Source: Nitrogeniibacter sp050293885
GTDB taxonomy: Bacteria; Pseudomonadota; Gammaproteobacteria; Burkholderiales; Rhodocyclaceae
DNA: 64,000 nucleotides
Assembly (NCBI GenBank): GCA_050293885.1
Contig: JBNKNO010000004.1
Location: forward strand, 1 to 64,000
Direction of reading: 5' to 3'
Shown here: in pieces, positions 1 through 8,010 of the stretch
Layout of the letters: the number at the start of each line of letters is the position of its first letter
How positions within the stretch are numbered: the stretch's first letter is position 1
Notes under the pieces: model-generated
Told to the model about the DNA's origin: nothing
Databases searched by the model: none
What the model saw: only the letters and a program-made list of their open reading frames with translations
Program-made: the position numbers and the translations under genes

Positions 1-71
1 CGATATGACGCCTGCCTGAATCCTGCCTAGAATGACTGCATCAGCCCAAGCGATAGCCACAGGAGATCAGG

Positions 72-2450
72 ATGCGTCAGCAGGTTCCGGTAGCGTCGAG
101 GAGCGGCCCACAGTCCGAGGGGGGACACCCCACGGTACTTCGAAGTCCATCGTTGGAAGGCGAGGCCCATCGGGCCGCTGAGGCGGTAATGGACGATCGG
201 CCGGGGCGGATCGAGTGGTCCTTGTCGCGCATCGGCATGACGCCGGGCACCGCAGCGCTGCCCACGGACGGCGCGCCCCACTCCGATGGCGAACGGCAAG
301 GCGCGGCGGCCGGCGTCGATACGGTCGTGCGATCGCCCGGCGAGGCGCTCGATGGGCGCAGCCGGCAGATGATGGAATCGCGCTTCGGGCATGACTTTGG
401 CGATGTGCGCGTTCATGCCGACACGCAGGCATCGGATTCCGCCCAGGCGGTGGGCGCCGCCGCGTACACCACCCGCAACCATGTGGTGTTCGGTCGCGGG
501 CGCTATCAGCCCCGCGCCCCGGCGGGCCGGCATCTACTTGCTCATGAGTTGGCGCATGTGGTTCAGCAGCGGGGTGCGCACGGGTCGCCACCGGTCGTGC
601 AGCGGCTGGGTTTCTTCGAATCGGTGGGCGTTTTCCTGGGTCTCGTCGAGGGGGATTTCTCCGAGAAGGAACTGAGCGCCTATCTGAAGAAGGTGACCGA
701 CGACAAGAAGATCGAGGACAGCTACGACAGCGACAACAAGGCACGCGCGATCGTGCGCCGCTGGAAGGCCGGCGACGCGAAGTTCGACCTGTGGCCGGCG
801 CAGAAGGTGTTGCTGATCAGGGAAATGCTCTCCGGCCCGACACTGGGCGAAGATGAGAAGCACATCATGGATCTGCTCGAACTGAGCGACAACATCGACC
901 TGCGCCGCATGTTCGGCAGCGACGGTGTCCGCCTCGCCGACCTTGAATCCGATCTGCAAGGCGAGTCGAAGAAGCGGCTGGCGAGCTTCGTGGCCATGCG
1001 CTTCGAGGGTGGGCGCGAAGCCGTGATGAAGGGCAGCATCGAGCTCAAGGGCAAGGCGGCCAAGGGCGCGCCGGTGTTCGCCTACGACTGGGCGACCTTG
1101 CAGGCGAAGATCGAAGGCGATTACACCGTCGAGGAAATCGTGGAAACGATCTCGCGGCTGGACGGCGCCTCGCGCGACAAGGCGCTGGGCGACGTGGGCC
1201 GCGCACGCACCGCGAAACAGCGCGAGTTCGACAAACGCTACGAGGACTATCGAAAGGAAACGGACGCCGCCAAAAAGGATGCGATGAAGCCCGAGATTCG
1301 CGCCATCCTGGAGGCACGGAACAAGCTCGACCAGATTCTGCAGCCGATCTTCAAGGACATCGCCATCGCCGAAACACCCGCCTCGCTCAAGGCGAACACC
1401 ACCGAACCCGACGCGGCGCAGAAGACGGAAATCGCCAAGGCGCTCAAGCCCGACGTGAAGAAGGCCAAGGGCGGCAAGCCGAAGACCTTTGTCGAAACCC
1501 TGCCGGGCGAAACCAAGACCTACGAAGAGAAGATGCGCGAGCACATGCCGACGATGATCCAGAAATACTACGACTCGACGGTGAAGGGGCGCGGCAAGGC
1601 GGAGCATGACGATTCGACCAAGGTGCATTCCCTCAAGGAAATGGAGGATCTGGGCAACGTCAGCAAGGATGAGACGGACAAGGTGTTCGGACAGTACAAG
1701 AAGGGGCCGGCGCTCAAGGCCGACACCAAGAAGCGTCGCGGCAACATCCACGACCTGTTCGCCGATACGGAGAAGGATCTCAAGGGCATGAGCTTCGGCC
1801 AGCGCCGCCGCATGGCGCGCCAACTGCTGTTCTACTTCTTCCAGTCCGACGATTTCGTGCGCAACCTCAACCGGGCACACAGCGCCTCGCCCGACTTCGA
1901 CAACAACAACCGCCCACGCAACGACGAGGCCAAAAGCCTCGCCAAACTGGCCAAGGAATTCGCCAAGACCGGCAAGCAGGTGAAACGGCTGAATGAAATC
2001 GATCGGGGCTGGGATGCCTCGGCAGGCGGCGGCCACATCAACATCCAGATTTTCAAGGGCGAAACCGTGGAAGCGGACCGCGACTTCCTGTGGGACATGT
2101 TCCAGACCCTGGTCCACGAATACCTGCACACCCTGGTACACGCCGACTACGACGCCTACGCCGAGACCTTCGGGGACAACTCCAACCAGTACAACACGCT
2201 CATCGAGGGGGTGGACTCCCTGTTCACGGAAACCGTCTGGTCGAATGTCGAACCGCGCGTCAACGACCCGGCGTTGCGCAAGAAAATCGAGGGCCCCACC
2301 TACGCCAAGCTGCCACCGATGAAGGTCAAACCGGCCTCGCGCCGCCGCTACCCTTCCTACACCGAGGCGGTGAAGCTGACCAACATCGTCGGCATACGCA
2401 ACGTCTACGCGGCCTACTTCCTCGGCGACATCAAGAAAATCGGGGGCTGA
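72..2450 (+). CDS. DUF4157 (eCIS core-type) protein with a second C-terminal HExxH metalloprotease-like domain
   Basis: The 792-residue protein has a low-complexity N-terminus and then a DUF4157 domain (about residues 92-168) ending in HLLAHELAHVVQQRG, where H158-E159-L-A-H162 is an HExxH zincin-type motif. A long, charged Lys/Asp/Glu-rich helical middle (about 200-600) follows. A second HExxH, H682-E-Y-L-H686, lies in a helix-like context; a Glu of the downstream stretch IEGVDSLFTE is a candidate third metal ligand. There is no signal peptide or membrane segment. In known families DUF4157 is frequent in proteins linked to extracellular contractile injection systems and in polymorphic toxins, so export of a C-terminal peptidase is plausible, but this is inference. 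The gene ends 3 bp before the next gene and is probably co-transcribed with it. The substrate is unknown. The ATG at 72 follows the SD-like sequence AGGAG at 61-65. Confidence 0.72.
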   Translation: MRQQVPVASRSGPQSEGGHPTVLRSPSLEGEAHRAAEAVMDDRPGRIEWSLSRIGMTPGTAALPTDGAPHSDGERQGAAAGVDTVVRSPGEALDGRSRQMMESRFGHDFGDVRVHADTQASDSAQAVGAAAYTTRNHVVFGRGRYQPRAPAGRHLLAHELAHVVQQRGAHGSPPVVQRLGFFESVGVFLGLVEGDFSEKELSAYLKKVTDDKKIEDSYDSDNKARAIVRRWKAGDAKFDLWPAQKVLLIREMLSGPTLGEDEKHIMDLLELSDNIDLRRMFGSDGVRLADLESDLQGESKKRLASFVAMRFEGGREAVMKGSIELKGKAAKGAPVFAYDWATLQAKIEGDYTVEEIVETISRLDGASRDKALGDVGRARTAKQREFDKRYEDYRKETDAAKKDAMKPEIRAILEARNKLDQILQPIFKDIAIAETPASLKANTTEPDAAQKTEIAKALKPDVKKAKGGKPKTFVETLPGETKTYEEKMREHMPTMIQKYYDSTVKGRGKAEHDDSTKVHSLKEMEDLGNVSKDETDKVFGQYKKGPALKADTKKRRGNIHDLFADTEKDLKGMSFGQRRRMARQLLFYFFQSDDFVRNLNRAHSASPDFDNNNRPRNDEAKSLAKLAKEFAKTGKQVKRLNEIDRGWDASAGGGHINIQIFKGETVEADRDFLWDMFQTLVHEYLHTLVHADYDAYAETFGDNSNQYNTLIEGVDSLFTETVWSNVEPRVNDPALRKKIEGPTYAKLPPMKVKPASRRRYPSYTEAVKLTNIVGIRNVYAAYFLGDIKKIGG

Positions 2451-2453
2451 ACC

Positions 2454-2963
2454 ATGTCCGATCGCGCGCTCGACGCCCTCAAGACGCTGGCCCGCCGCGA
2501 CCTGTCGGACTGGACCGGCCTGCCCGCCGACACCACGCTGGCGGACGTGCGCACGGTGTTCGAACTGGACGAAAGCTGGCAAGGCGAATCCCGCCTCGGC
2601 AGTGCGCGGATTCCCACGGCCTGGTTGGCCGCCGGTGCCCCGGGATTCGACGAGGGGTTGAGCGTCTGGGTAGACGACTCCAAGGTGCTCATGATCGACG
2701 CGCGCTACCCCACCCTGCCGGTCAGCCCCCAGGCGCTGCTCGAGCACTTCGGGCCGCCGGCCGAATGCCTCGAGAGCTATCTGGGGCCGCTGCCGATCGA
2801 GAGCGCCGAGCAGGTGTTCCCCGAGCGCGGCATCACCCTGTATATCAATCCGGACAACGGAAAGCTGCTGCGCATCGCCGTCTTCAACCCGGTCTCCTTG
2901 GCCGAGTATCTGCGTCGCCTGCGCCTGGATCTGCGCACCACGCGTCTACCGCTGATGCGGTGA
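2454..2963 (+). CDS. hypothetical protein, partner of the DUF4157 gene
   Basis: This 169-residue acidic cytoplasmic-looking protein has no signal peptide, membrane helix or Cys cluster. It starts 3 bp after the stop codon of the DUF4157 gene, so the two are almost certainly translated from one message. The mid-region has alternating hydrophobic strands (WVDDSKVLMIDARYPTL, GITLYINPDNGKLLRIAVFN) that suggest a small alpha/beta fold. I do not recognise a family. Position directly behind a putative toxin makes an immunity or chaperone/adaptor role an obvious hypothesis, but nothing in the sequence proves it. Confidence 0.6.
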   Translation: MSDRALDALKTLARRDLSDWTGLPADTTLADVRTVFELDESWQGESRLGSARIPTAWLAAGAPGFDEGLSVWVDDSKVLMIDARYPTLPVSPQALLEHFGPPAECLESYLGPLPIESAEQVFPERGITLYINPDNGKLLRIAVFNPVSLAEYLRRLRLDLRTTRLPLMR

Positions 2964-3034
2964 GATCGGCCTCGACAAGTACCGGATGGCAAGCAGTTCG
3001 AGCGCATCCATCCCCCGGCCAACAAAAACTTGTG

Positions 3035-3046
3035 CTTGAATTCAAG
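3035..3046. promoter_or_regulatory. 12-bp perfect palindrome upstream of the wHTH regulator
   Basis: CTTGAATTCAAG is a perfect inverted repeat ending 28 bp before the preferred ATG (3075) of the regulator gene. It could be an operator, for instance for autoregulation. This is weak evidence, because a palindrome of this length can occur by chance. Confidence 0.25.
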
Positions 3047-3074
3047 TCATGGTTCCGATTCGCCGGACTTGCCG

Positions 3075-4652
3075 ATGAAATGCGCGTTTGACGGCTACAC
3101 GCTGGATACCGACATCCCGTCGCTAAGTTGTGACGACGGCGAAATTGCGCTCGAGCCCAAGGCTTTCGATCTGCTGGTGCTGCTGATCGCCCATCGCGAA
3201 CGCTTCGTCTCCAAGGACGAGATCGTCGAGCAGGTGTGGCAAGGCCGCTTCACCTCCGACAGCGCCATCACCACCTGCATCAAGACGCTGCGCAAGGCCT
3301 TGGGCGACGACGGCGATCACCAGCGCGTCATCCGCACCCAGCGGGGGCGCGGCTTCCGCTTTGTGGGCACGGTCGCCGAGGAACCCGTCGCCACGCAAGT
3401 CGAGACCATCCTCACACCCACCGACACCGCGTCACCGCTGGAAGAACACGCGCACGACACGCCGTTCACCGGCAAGCCGTCGATCATCGTACTGCCCTTC
3501 CAGGCGCGTCCCGGGATCGGCGATCTGGTGTTCGCCGAGGCCATCGCCCACGATCTGATCCAGTCCCTGTCGCGCCTGCGCTGGCTGCGGGTGATCGCAC
3601 GCGGCACGGCGTTCCGCTTTCACCAACCCGACCCGGATCTGGCTGAAATCGGGCGCCGGCTGGACGTGCGCTACGCCCTGTGCGGCGCGATCGAAGTACT
3701 TGGCGGGCGGCATTCGGTAGCGGTGGAGCTGTCCAACTGCGCGAGCGCCGAGGTGATCTGGGCCGATCGTTTCGAGATCCAGCCGGACCAGATGCACGAA
3801 ATGCGCGAGCAGATTCTGGCGTGCATCATCTCGACGCTGGAAATCCACATTCCCCTCTACGAGGCCAGCCATGCCCACGTGGGGGCTTCGGAGCATCTGG
3901 ATGCCTGGGCCAACTACCACCTGGGCCTGCGCCACATGTTCCGCTTCAACCCGACCGACAACGCGCAGGCGGCGCACCACTTCAACCGGGCGGTGACGCA
4001 AGATCCTCAGTTCGCCCGCGCCTATGCGGGGCTCTCCTTCACCCGCTTTCAGGACGCTTTCCTGCGCTACGACACCGATTTCGACGGCGCCACGGCGGAC
4101 GCACGCCGGCTGGCGGAGAAAGGCATCGAGCTTGATCCACTCGACCCGTTCGTCAACTACACCATGGGCCGTTCGTTCTGGCTCGAAGGGGATGCGATCG
4201 ACGGGCTGCCCTGGCTGACGCGCTCGGTGGATTTGAGCCCCAATTTCGCCCAGGGCTACTACGCCTGCGCCTTCAGCGAAATGGTGCAAGGCGCGCCCGA
4301 TCACGCCATCCAGCACACCAAGATCGCACACCACCTCAGTCCGCTCGACCCCTTGCTCTACGCCATGTACGCCTCCCGCGGCCTGGCGCATCTGCGCAAG
4401 GGCGAGATCGAAGAAGCGGTGCACTGGGCCGACAAGGGCGCACGGGCGCCGGGCGCCCACCACCTGATCCACATGATCGCCGCCGCGATCTGCGCCCTGG
4501 GCGGCGAGCAGGACAAGGCGATCTATTGGCGCCAACGCGCCTGTCGCAGCGCCAAGGCAATCGATGTGGCGCACTTCTTTGTCGCCTTCCCCTTCTCCGA
4601 CGAAGGCGTCCGCAAGAAGCTGCGGCGCGGACTGAAGCTCGCGCAGTTCTGA
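3075..4652 (+). CDS. winged-helix transcriptional regulator with TolB-like and TPR domains (CadC-like architecture)
   Basis: The protein has about 525 residues. The N-terminal ~95 residues form an OmpR/PhoB-type winged helix (FVSKDEIVEQVW, TLRKALGDDG, IRTQRGRGFRFVG). A TolB/FlgO-like domain follows (SIIVLPFQARPGIGDLVFAE to VIWADRFEI), then tetratricopeptide-like helical repeats to the C-terminus. No transmembrane helix is visible, unlike CadC itself. Proteins of this layout are annotated as DNA-binding regulators with a protein-interaction C-terminus; the signal is unknown. An in-frame ATG exists at 3030, but the start at 3075 places the 12-bp palindrome outside the gene and gives the usual short N-terminus before the winged helix. 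It lies 111 bp downstream of the DUF4157 pair in the same direction and may control it. Confidence 0.75.
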   Translation: MKCAFDGYTLDTDIPSLSCDDGEIALEPKAFDLLVLLIAHRERFVSKDEIVEQVWQGRFTSDSAITTCIKTLRKALGDDGDHQRVIRTQRGRGFRFVGTVAEEPVATQVETILTPTDTASPLEEHAHDTPFTGKPSIIVLPFQARPGIGDLVFAEAIAHDLIQSLSRLRWLRVIARGTAFRFHQPDPDLAEIGRRLDVRYALCGAIEVLGGRHSVAVELSNCASAEVIWADRFEIQPDQMHEMREQILACIISTLEIHIPLYEASHAHVGASEHLDAWANYHLGLRHMFRFNPTDNAQAAHHFNRAVTQDPQFARAYAGLSFTRFQDAFLRYDTDFDGATADARRLAEKGIELDPLDPFVNYTMGRSFWLEGDAIDGLPWLTRSVDLSPNFAQGYYACAFSEMVQGAPDHAIQHTKIAHHLSPLDPLLYAMYASRGLAHLRKGEIEEAVHWADKGARAPGAHHLIHMIAAAICALGGEQDKAIYWRQRACRSAKAIDVAHFFVAFPFSDEGVRKKLRRGLKLAQF

Positions 4653-4846
4653 GTCTCGGAGTTCCCGCTCAAAGACCGTTGGCCGGATTCATCCGGCCGC
4701 GCCCGTCGCTCCGCCCCTTCCCCCACACACTCCCCATGCAATCCCCACGTTTCCCTCAAGAAGCGCTTGGGGACGATGCGTAGTCTGGGAACCGTAGCGC
4801 CAAGGCGCGACACGCAAATGTTCCGACACACCCAAGGAGAGTCCAC

Positions 4847-5671
4847 ATGAATACCATCACCACCCCCCTCACCCCCGACTACACCGCCATCAAGGCCAAG
4901 CAGCAGGCCACCTGGGGCTCCGGCGACTACGGCCGCGTCGGTGTCACCCTGCAGNNNNNNNNNNNNNNNNNNNNNNNNNNNNNNNNNNNNNNNNNNNNNN
5001 NNNNNNNNNNNNNNNNNNNNNNNNNNNNNNNNNNNNNNNNNNNNNNNNNNNNNNNACGCTTCTGCCAGGTGATGTCCACCGACTATGTGCAACAGTTGCT
5101 CGATCAATCGAAAGTACGTGCCGATGCCGAAGGCCTGCCGGTGGAATACCGTCAGGCGGATGCCGAGGATCTGCCCTTCGCCGAAGCCAGCTTCGATGCC
5201 GTGGTGTCCACTTTTGGCGTGATGTTCACGCCCAATCAGGCGCAGGCCGCCCGCGAACTGATGCGCGTGTGCCGCCCGGGCGGCAAGATCGGCCTGGCCA
5301 CGTGGACGCCCGAAGGCTTTATCGGCCAGTTGTTCAAGACCATCGGCCGCCACGTGCCGCCCCCCGCCGGCCTCAACTCCCCCGCCGCCTGGGGCACCCA
5401 GGCCTTTCTGGACACCCACTTCGCGCCGCACTGCCGCGCTGTGCAGGTCAACCCGCGCTTCTTCGCCTTCCGCTACCTGTCCCCCGAGCATTTCGTCGAC
5501 ATCTTCGCCACCTGGTACGGCCCGGTACTGAAGGCCTTTCAGGCGCTGGATGAAGCCGGCCGAACCATGCTGCGCAACGACATCCTGCAGCTGATCGCCG
5601 ACCTCAACATCGCCGAGGACGGCACCATGGTGGTACCCGGCGGCTATCTGGAAATCGTCATCGAACGATAA
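4847..5671 (+). CDS. class I SAM-dependent methyltransferase (internal sequence gap)
   Basis: A Rossmann-fold methyltransferase of about 274 residues in the UbiE/Methyltransf_11 style. The post-motif I helix, the acidic motif (YRQADAEDLPFAEASFD), VSTFGVMF and RVCRPGGKIGLATW are present. The glycine-rich SAM-binding motif I falls within the N-run 4955-5055 and cannot be seen, but the frame resumes correctly after the gap. A strong SD (AAGGAGA, 4834-4840) precedes the ATG. The substrate is not identifiable. It has no Cys pattern of arsenite methyltransferases, so I do not call it ArsM. It is monocistronic, with a terminator at 5806. Confidence 0.8.
   Translation: MNTITTPLTPDYTAIKAKQQATWGSGDYGRVGVTLQXXXXXXXXXXXXXXXXXXXXXXXXXXXXXXXXXXRFCQVMSTDYVQQLLDQSKVRADAEGLPVEYRQADAEDLPFAEASFDAVVSTFGVMFTPNQAQAARELMRVCRPGGKIGLATWTPEGFIGQLFKTIGRHVPPPAGLNSPAAWGTQAFLDTHFAPHCRAVQVNPRFFAFRYLSPEHFVDIFATWYGPVLKAFQALDEAGRTMLRNDILQLIADLNIAEDGTMVVPGGYLEIVIER
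4955..5055. other. run of 101 N (unresolved sequence)
   Basis: Unresolved bases inside the methyltransferase gene, covering the expected SAM-binding motif I. The downstream frame is kept if the stated length is real. Confidence 0.99.
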
Positions 5672-5805
5672 ATCCGCTCAAGCACGCGCCCTACCGCCAA
5701 GCCGCGCCCATCGCCGACGCCCCCACCTGCAAGGCAGGCGTCCTCCCGCTGGCGTGCCGATGGAGGCTTACATGGATGGATTGGGTCTTTGAGGAAACCG
5801 ACAAG

Positions 5806-5832
5806 AACGCCCCGAAATCGGGGCGTTTTTTG
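5806..5832 (+). terminator. rho-independent terminator after the methyltransferase
   Basis: A 9-bp stem AACGCCCCG/CGGGGCGTT with an AAAT loop is followed by a T-run. It sits 134 bp past the methyltransferase stop codon. The stretch between stop and hairpin holds nothing recognisable. Confidence 0.85.
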
Positions 5833-5994
5833 TTGGTCGAATCGTAGGGCGTCGGCAGGCGCAGATCATGGATGAGCGCCGTTCGCTTGCGACCCGTCCT
5901 GTGGAAGTCGATGAGGCGGGCAGCTACCTGCTCGCCCGTGACGACCTATCCCGGCGACACGATGGCATGGTGTTCACGGCCCCTCGTCAGCCAC

Positions 5995-6021
5995 AAAAAA
6001 GGGCCGGAAAGACCGGCCCTT
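5995..6021 (-). terminator. rho-independent terminator of the small minus-strand gene
   Basis: The stem AAGGGCCGG/CCGGCCCTT has a 5-nt loop. A-run 5995-6000 on the plus strand gives a T-run on the minus strand, just beyond the stop codon of the small frameshifted gene at 6043-6175. Confidence 0.8.
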
Positions 6022-6042
6022 GTTGTTCGGCTCCAACGGAGC

Positions 6043-6175
6043 CTACTTCATCGACTGCGACGGCGTGTTCATGCCACTCTTGTCGTCCTTCGCTTTTTCT
6101 CCTGTGCAAGCGACAGCCGATAGGCTACCGAAGGCGAAGAGTGCAGTGAACAGCGCTGCAAAAAAGAAGTTTCAT
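6043..6175 (-). pseudogene. small exported or lipoprotein-like peptide gene, frameshifted in a homopolymer
   Basis: The minus strand shows a good SD (GGGAGG) and an ATG at 6175 opening MKLLF, then a stop after 16 codons in that frame. Shifting by one base at the six-T run (plus-strand A-run 6160-6165) opens a frame reading AALFTALFAFGSLSAVAC and then a short charged tail ending TPSQSMK and a TAG at 6043. With five Ts the product would be a ~43-residue peptide with a clear signal sequence, possibly a lipoprotein (AVAC is a weak lipobox). Its own terminator lies at 5995-6021, which supports a real gene. The shift may be a sequencing error, a true mutation or a slippage site. No family recognised. 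Confidence 0.6.
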
Positions 6176-6313
6176 GAAGCCTCCCGTGAATGGAGTGATT
6201 CCACTGTAGGCCGATCGTCATCGGGCTGCAAGCCACGATGCGCGAAAGAGGCGACAAACGGTAGCGCGAGCGGCTCGCCAGCACCGGCAGACGCGGCGGA
6301 TTCTTCGACGCCT

Positions 6314-7804
6314 TCAGCCCGGATAGCGCGCTTCCAGATGCTTGCGAAAATGACGCGCATCCAGCGCCGCCCCGCTCGCCCGGCGCGACAGCTCGTCGGT
6401 TTCCCAGCGGCTGGCTTGGGACCAGATGTGCGTGCGCAGCCACTCGAACACCGACGCCAGATCGCCTGTGGCGATGTGTGCATCGACGTCCGGCAGTGCG
6501 CGGTGCATGGCGGCGGCCCACTGCGCGGCGTACATGGCGCCGAGGGTGTAGCAGGGAAAGTAGCCGAAGTTGCCTTTGCTCCAATGCACGTCTTGCAGGC
6601 AGCCGTCGCGGTAATCGCCGCGGGTGTCGACACCGAGCAGTGCGGCCATTTTTTCGTCCCAGGCGGCGGGGATGTCGTCGGCGGCCATATCGCCTTCGAT
6701 GAGCGCGCGTTCGATCTCGTAGCGCAGGATGATGTGGGCGGGATAGGTGACTTCGTCCGCCGCGACACGGATCTTGCCCGGAGTGACACGCGTGAGCAGT
6801 TGATTGAGGTTGTCCGGCGCGAAGGCGGGCTGGGCGCCGAGGTGTTCGATCAGCAGCGGCGAGAGCAACCGGGCGAAGGCCGGGCTGCGGGCCAGCTGCA
6901 ACTCGAAGAGCAGGCTCTGGCTTTCGTGGATGCCGAAGGAGCGCGCTCGCCCGACGGGCCGGCCCGCCCAAGCCGCTGGCAGGTTCTGGCTGTAGCGCGC
7001 ATGGCCGCATTCGTGAATGGTCGCCATCAGCGCTTGCAGGGCGTCGGCTTCGTCATAGCGCGTGGTCATGCGCACGTCTTCACTGACACCGCCGGTGAAC
7101 GGATGGGCGCTTTCGTCCAGCCGCCCGGCGGATGCGTCGAAGCCGAACAAGTCGATCACCGCGTGGCTCAGCGCGCGTTGGGCCGCGACGGGAAACGGGC
7201 CCACCGGCTGAATCGGCGTGCTGCCCTGCTGCCGTGCGCTGGCCGCTTCGATCAGGCCGGGCAGCCATTTTTTGAGCTCGCCAAAGCGCCAATCAATGTC
7301 GGCGGCGCGCATGCCCGGCTCGTAGCGATCGAGCAGCGCGTCGTAGGGGCTCAGGCCGGTCTGCGCCGCCAGCAGACGGGCTTCCTCACGCACCTGCTCA
7401 AGCAGCGGGCGGAAGTTCGCCAGAAAGCCGGGCCAGTCGTTGGCCGGTCGCTGCGTGCGCCAGGCGTGCTCGCAGCGGCTTGCAGCCAGCGAGCGTGCCT
7501 CGATGAGCGCGGCGGGAACGGCGCTGGCGTCGATCCAGTCGCGCCGAATTTCGCGCAGGTCGGCCTGTTCCACTGCATCGAGCGGTTCTTGCCCGGCTGC
7601 ATCGAGCCATTGGGCAAGGCGTGGATCGGTGCGCAACTGATGGATGTGTGCCTGCAACTGCGCCTCGGCCGCCGCGCGCGCCGCGTGACCGCCCGGCGGC
7701 ATCATGGTGTGGCGATCCCAACCGACAATCGCCGCCAGATGCTGGTAGCGATAGAGATGAAGGTGGGCGTCGACGAGTGCGGCGTAAGCGGATTTGGCGG
7801 GCAT
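6314..7804 (-). CDS. carboxypeptidase Taq, M32 family metallocarboxypeptidase
   Basis: About 496 residues, the usual M32 length. It removes C-terminal residues using a metal bound through HExxH. Visible family motifs in order are ATIHECGHARYSQNLP (HExxH), the HESQSL block with its Glu ligand (here HESQSLLFE), RVAADEVTYPAHIILRYEIE and DVHWSKGNFGYFPCYTLG. The start is set at the ATG 7804 (MPAKSAYAALVDAH); an ATG at 7852 would add 16 Arg/Pro-rich residues. It is transcribed alone: the thiolase gene upstream ends in a terminator. No signal peptide, so it is cytoplasmic. Confidence 0.92.
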   Translation of the reverse strand: MPAKSAYAALVDAHLHLYRYQHLAAIVGWDRHTMMPPGGHAARAAAEAQLQAHIHQLRTDPRLAQWLDAAGQEPLDAVEQADLREIRRDWIDASAVPAALIEARSLAASRCEHAWRTQRPANDWPGFLANFRPLLEQVREEARLLAAQTGLSPYDALLDRYEPGMRAADIDWRFGELKKWLPGLIEAASARQQGSTPIQPVGPFPVAAQRALSHAVIDLFGFDASAGRLDESAHPFTGGVSEDVRMTTRYDEADALQALMATIHECGHARYSQNLPAAWAGRPVGRARSFGIHESQSLLFELQLARSPAFARLLSPLLIEHLGAQPAFAPDNLNQLLTRVTPGKIRVAADEVTYPAHIILRYEIERALIEGDMAADDIPAAWDEKMAALLGVDTRGDYRDGCLQDVHWSKGNFGYFPCYTLGAMYAAQWAAAMHRALPDVDAHIATGDLASVFEWLRTHIWSQASRWETDELSRRASGAALDARHFRKHLEARYPG

Positions 7805-7906
7805 GGGCGAAGCGTGGCGTGATGGCACACCCCCGATCGTGCCAGATCGCACGCCGGATTGTCGTGTGGGCGGTGCGGTGCTCGACGCGTGCGATCCGTT
7901 CAGGCA

Positions 7907-7931
7907 TAAAAAACGCCCCGAACGGGGCGTT
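7907..7931 (-). terminator. rho-independent terminator after the thiolase gene
   Basis: The stem AACGCCCCG/CGGGGCGTT has a very tight loop, with an A-run on the plus side (T-run for minus-strand transcripts). The right arm ends in TTTT, so it may work in both directions. A second small hairpin (GCCCCC/GGGGGT region, about 7948-7966) lies between it and the thiolase stop. Confidence 0.75.
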
Positions 7932-8010
7932 TTCTGCCGGCTGCCGAGCCCCCATTTTCGGGGGTTCAGAACGACGCAGCCGGCGCCTCACAACGAAGAT
8001 CGGGCGCCGA

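Noticed and set aside
534..2747. Long open frame (737 codons) on the minus strand opposite the DUF4157 gene
   Set aside because: It is a high-GC antisense shadow: no SD, no recognised motif, low-complexity Arg/Gly/Val/His composition, and it covers two better-supported genes.
4847..5671. Methyltransferase as a candidate arsenite methyltransferase (ArsM) for the ArsS locus
   Set aside because: It is 25 kb away, shows no ArsM-type Cys residues, and looks like a generic UbiE-type enzyme.
5868..6149. Plus-strand open frame of about 90 codons between the two terminators
   Set aside because: It spans a terminator hairpin and the small minus-strand gene, has no SD, and its translation is Arg/Ser-rich without similarity to any family I know.
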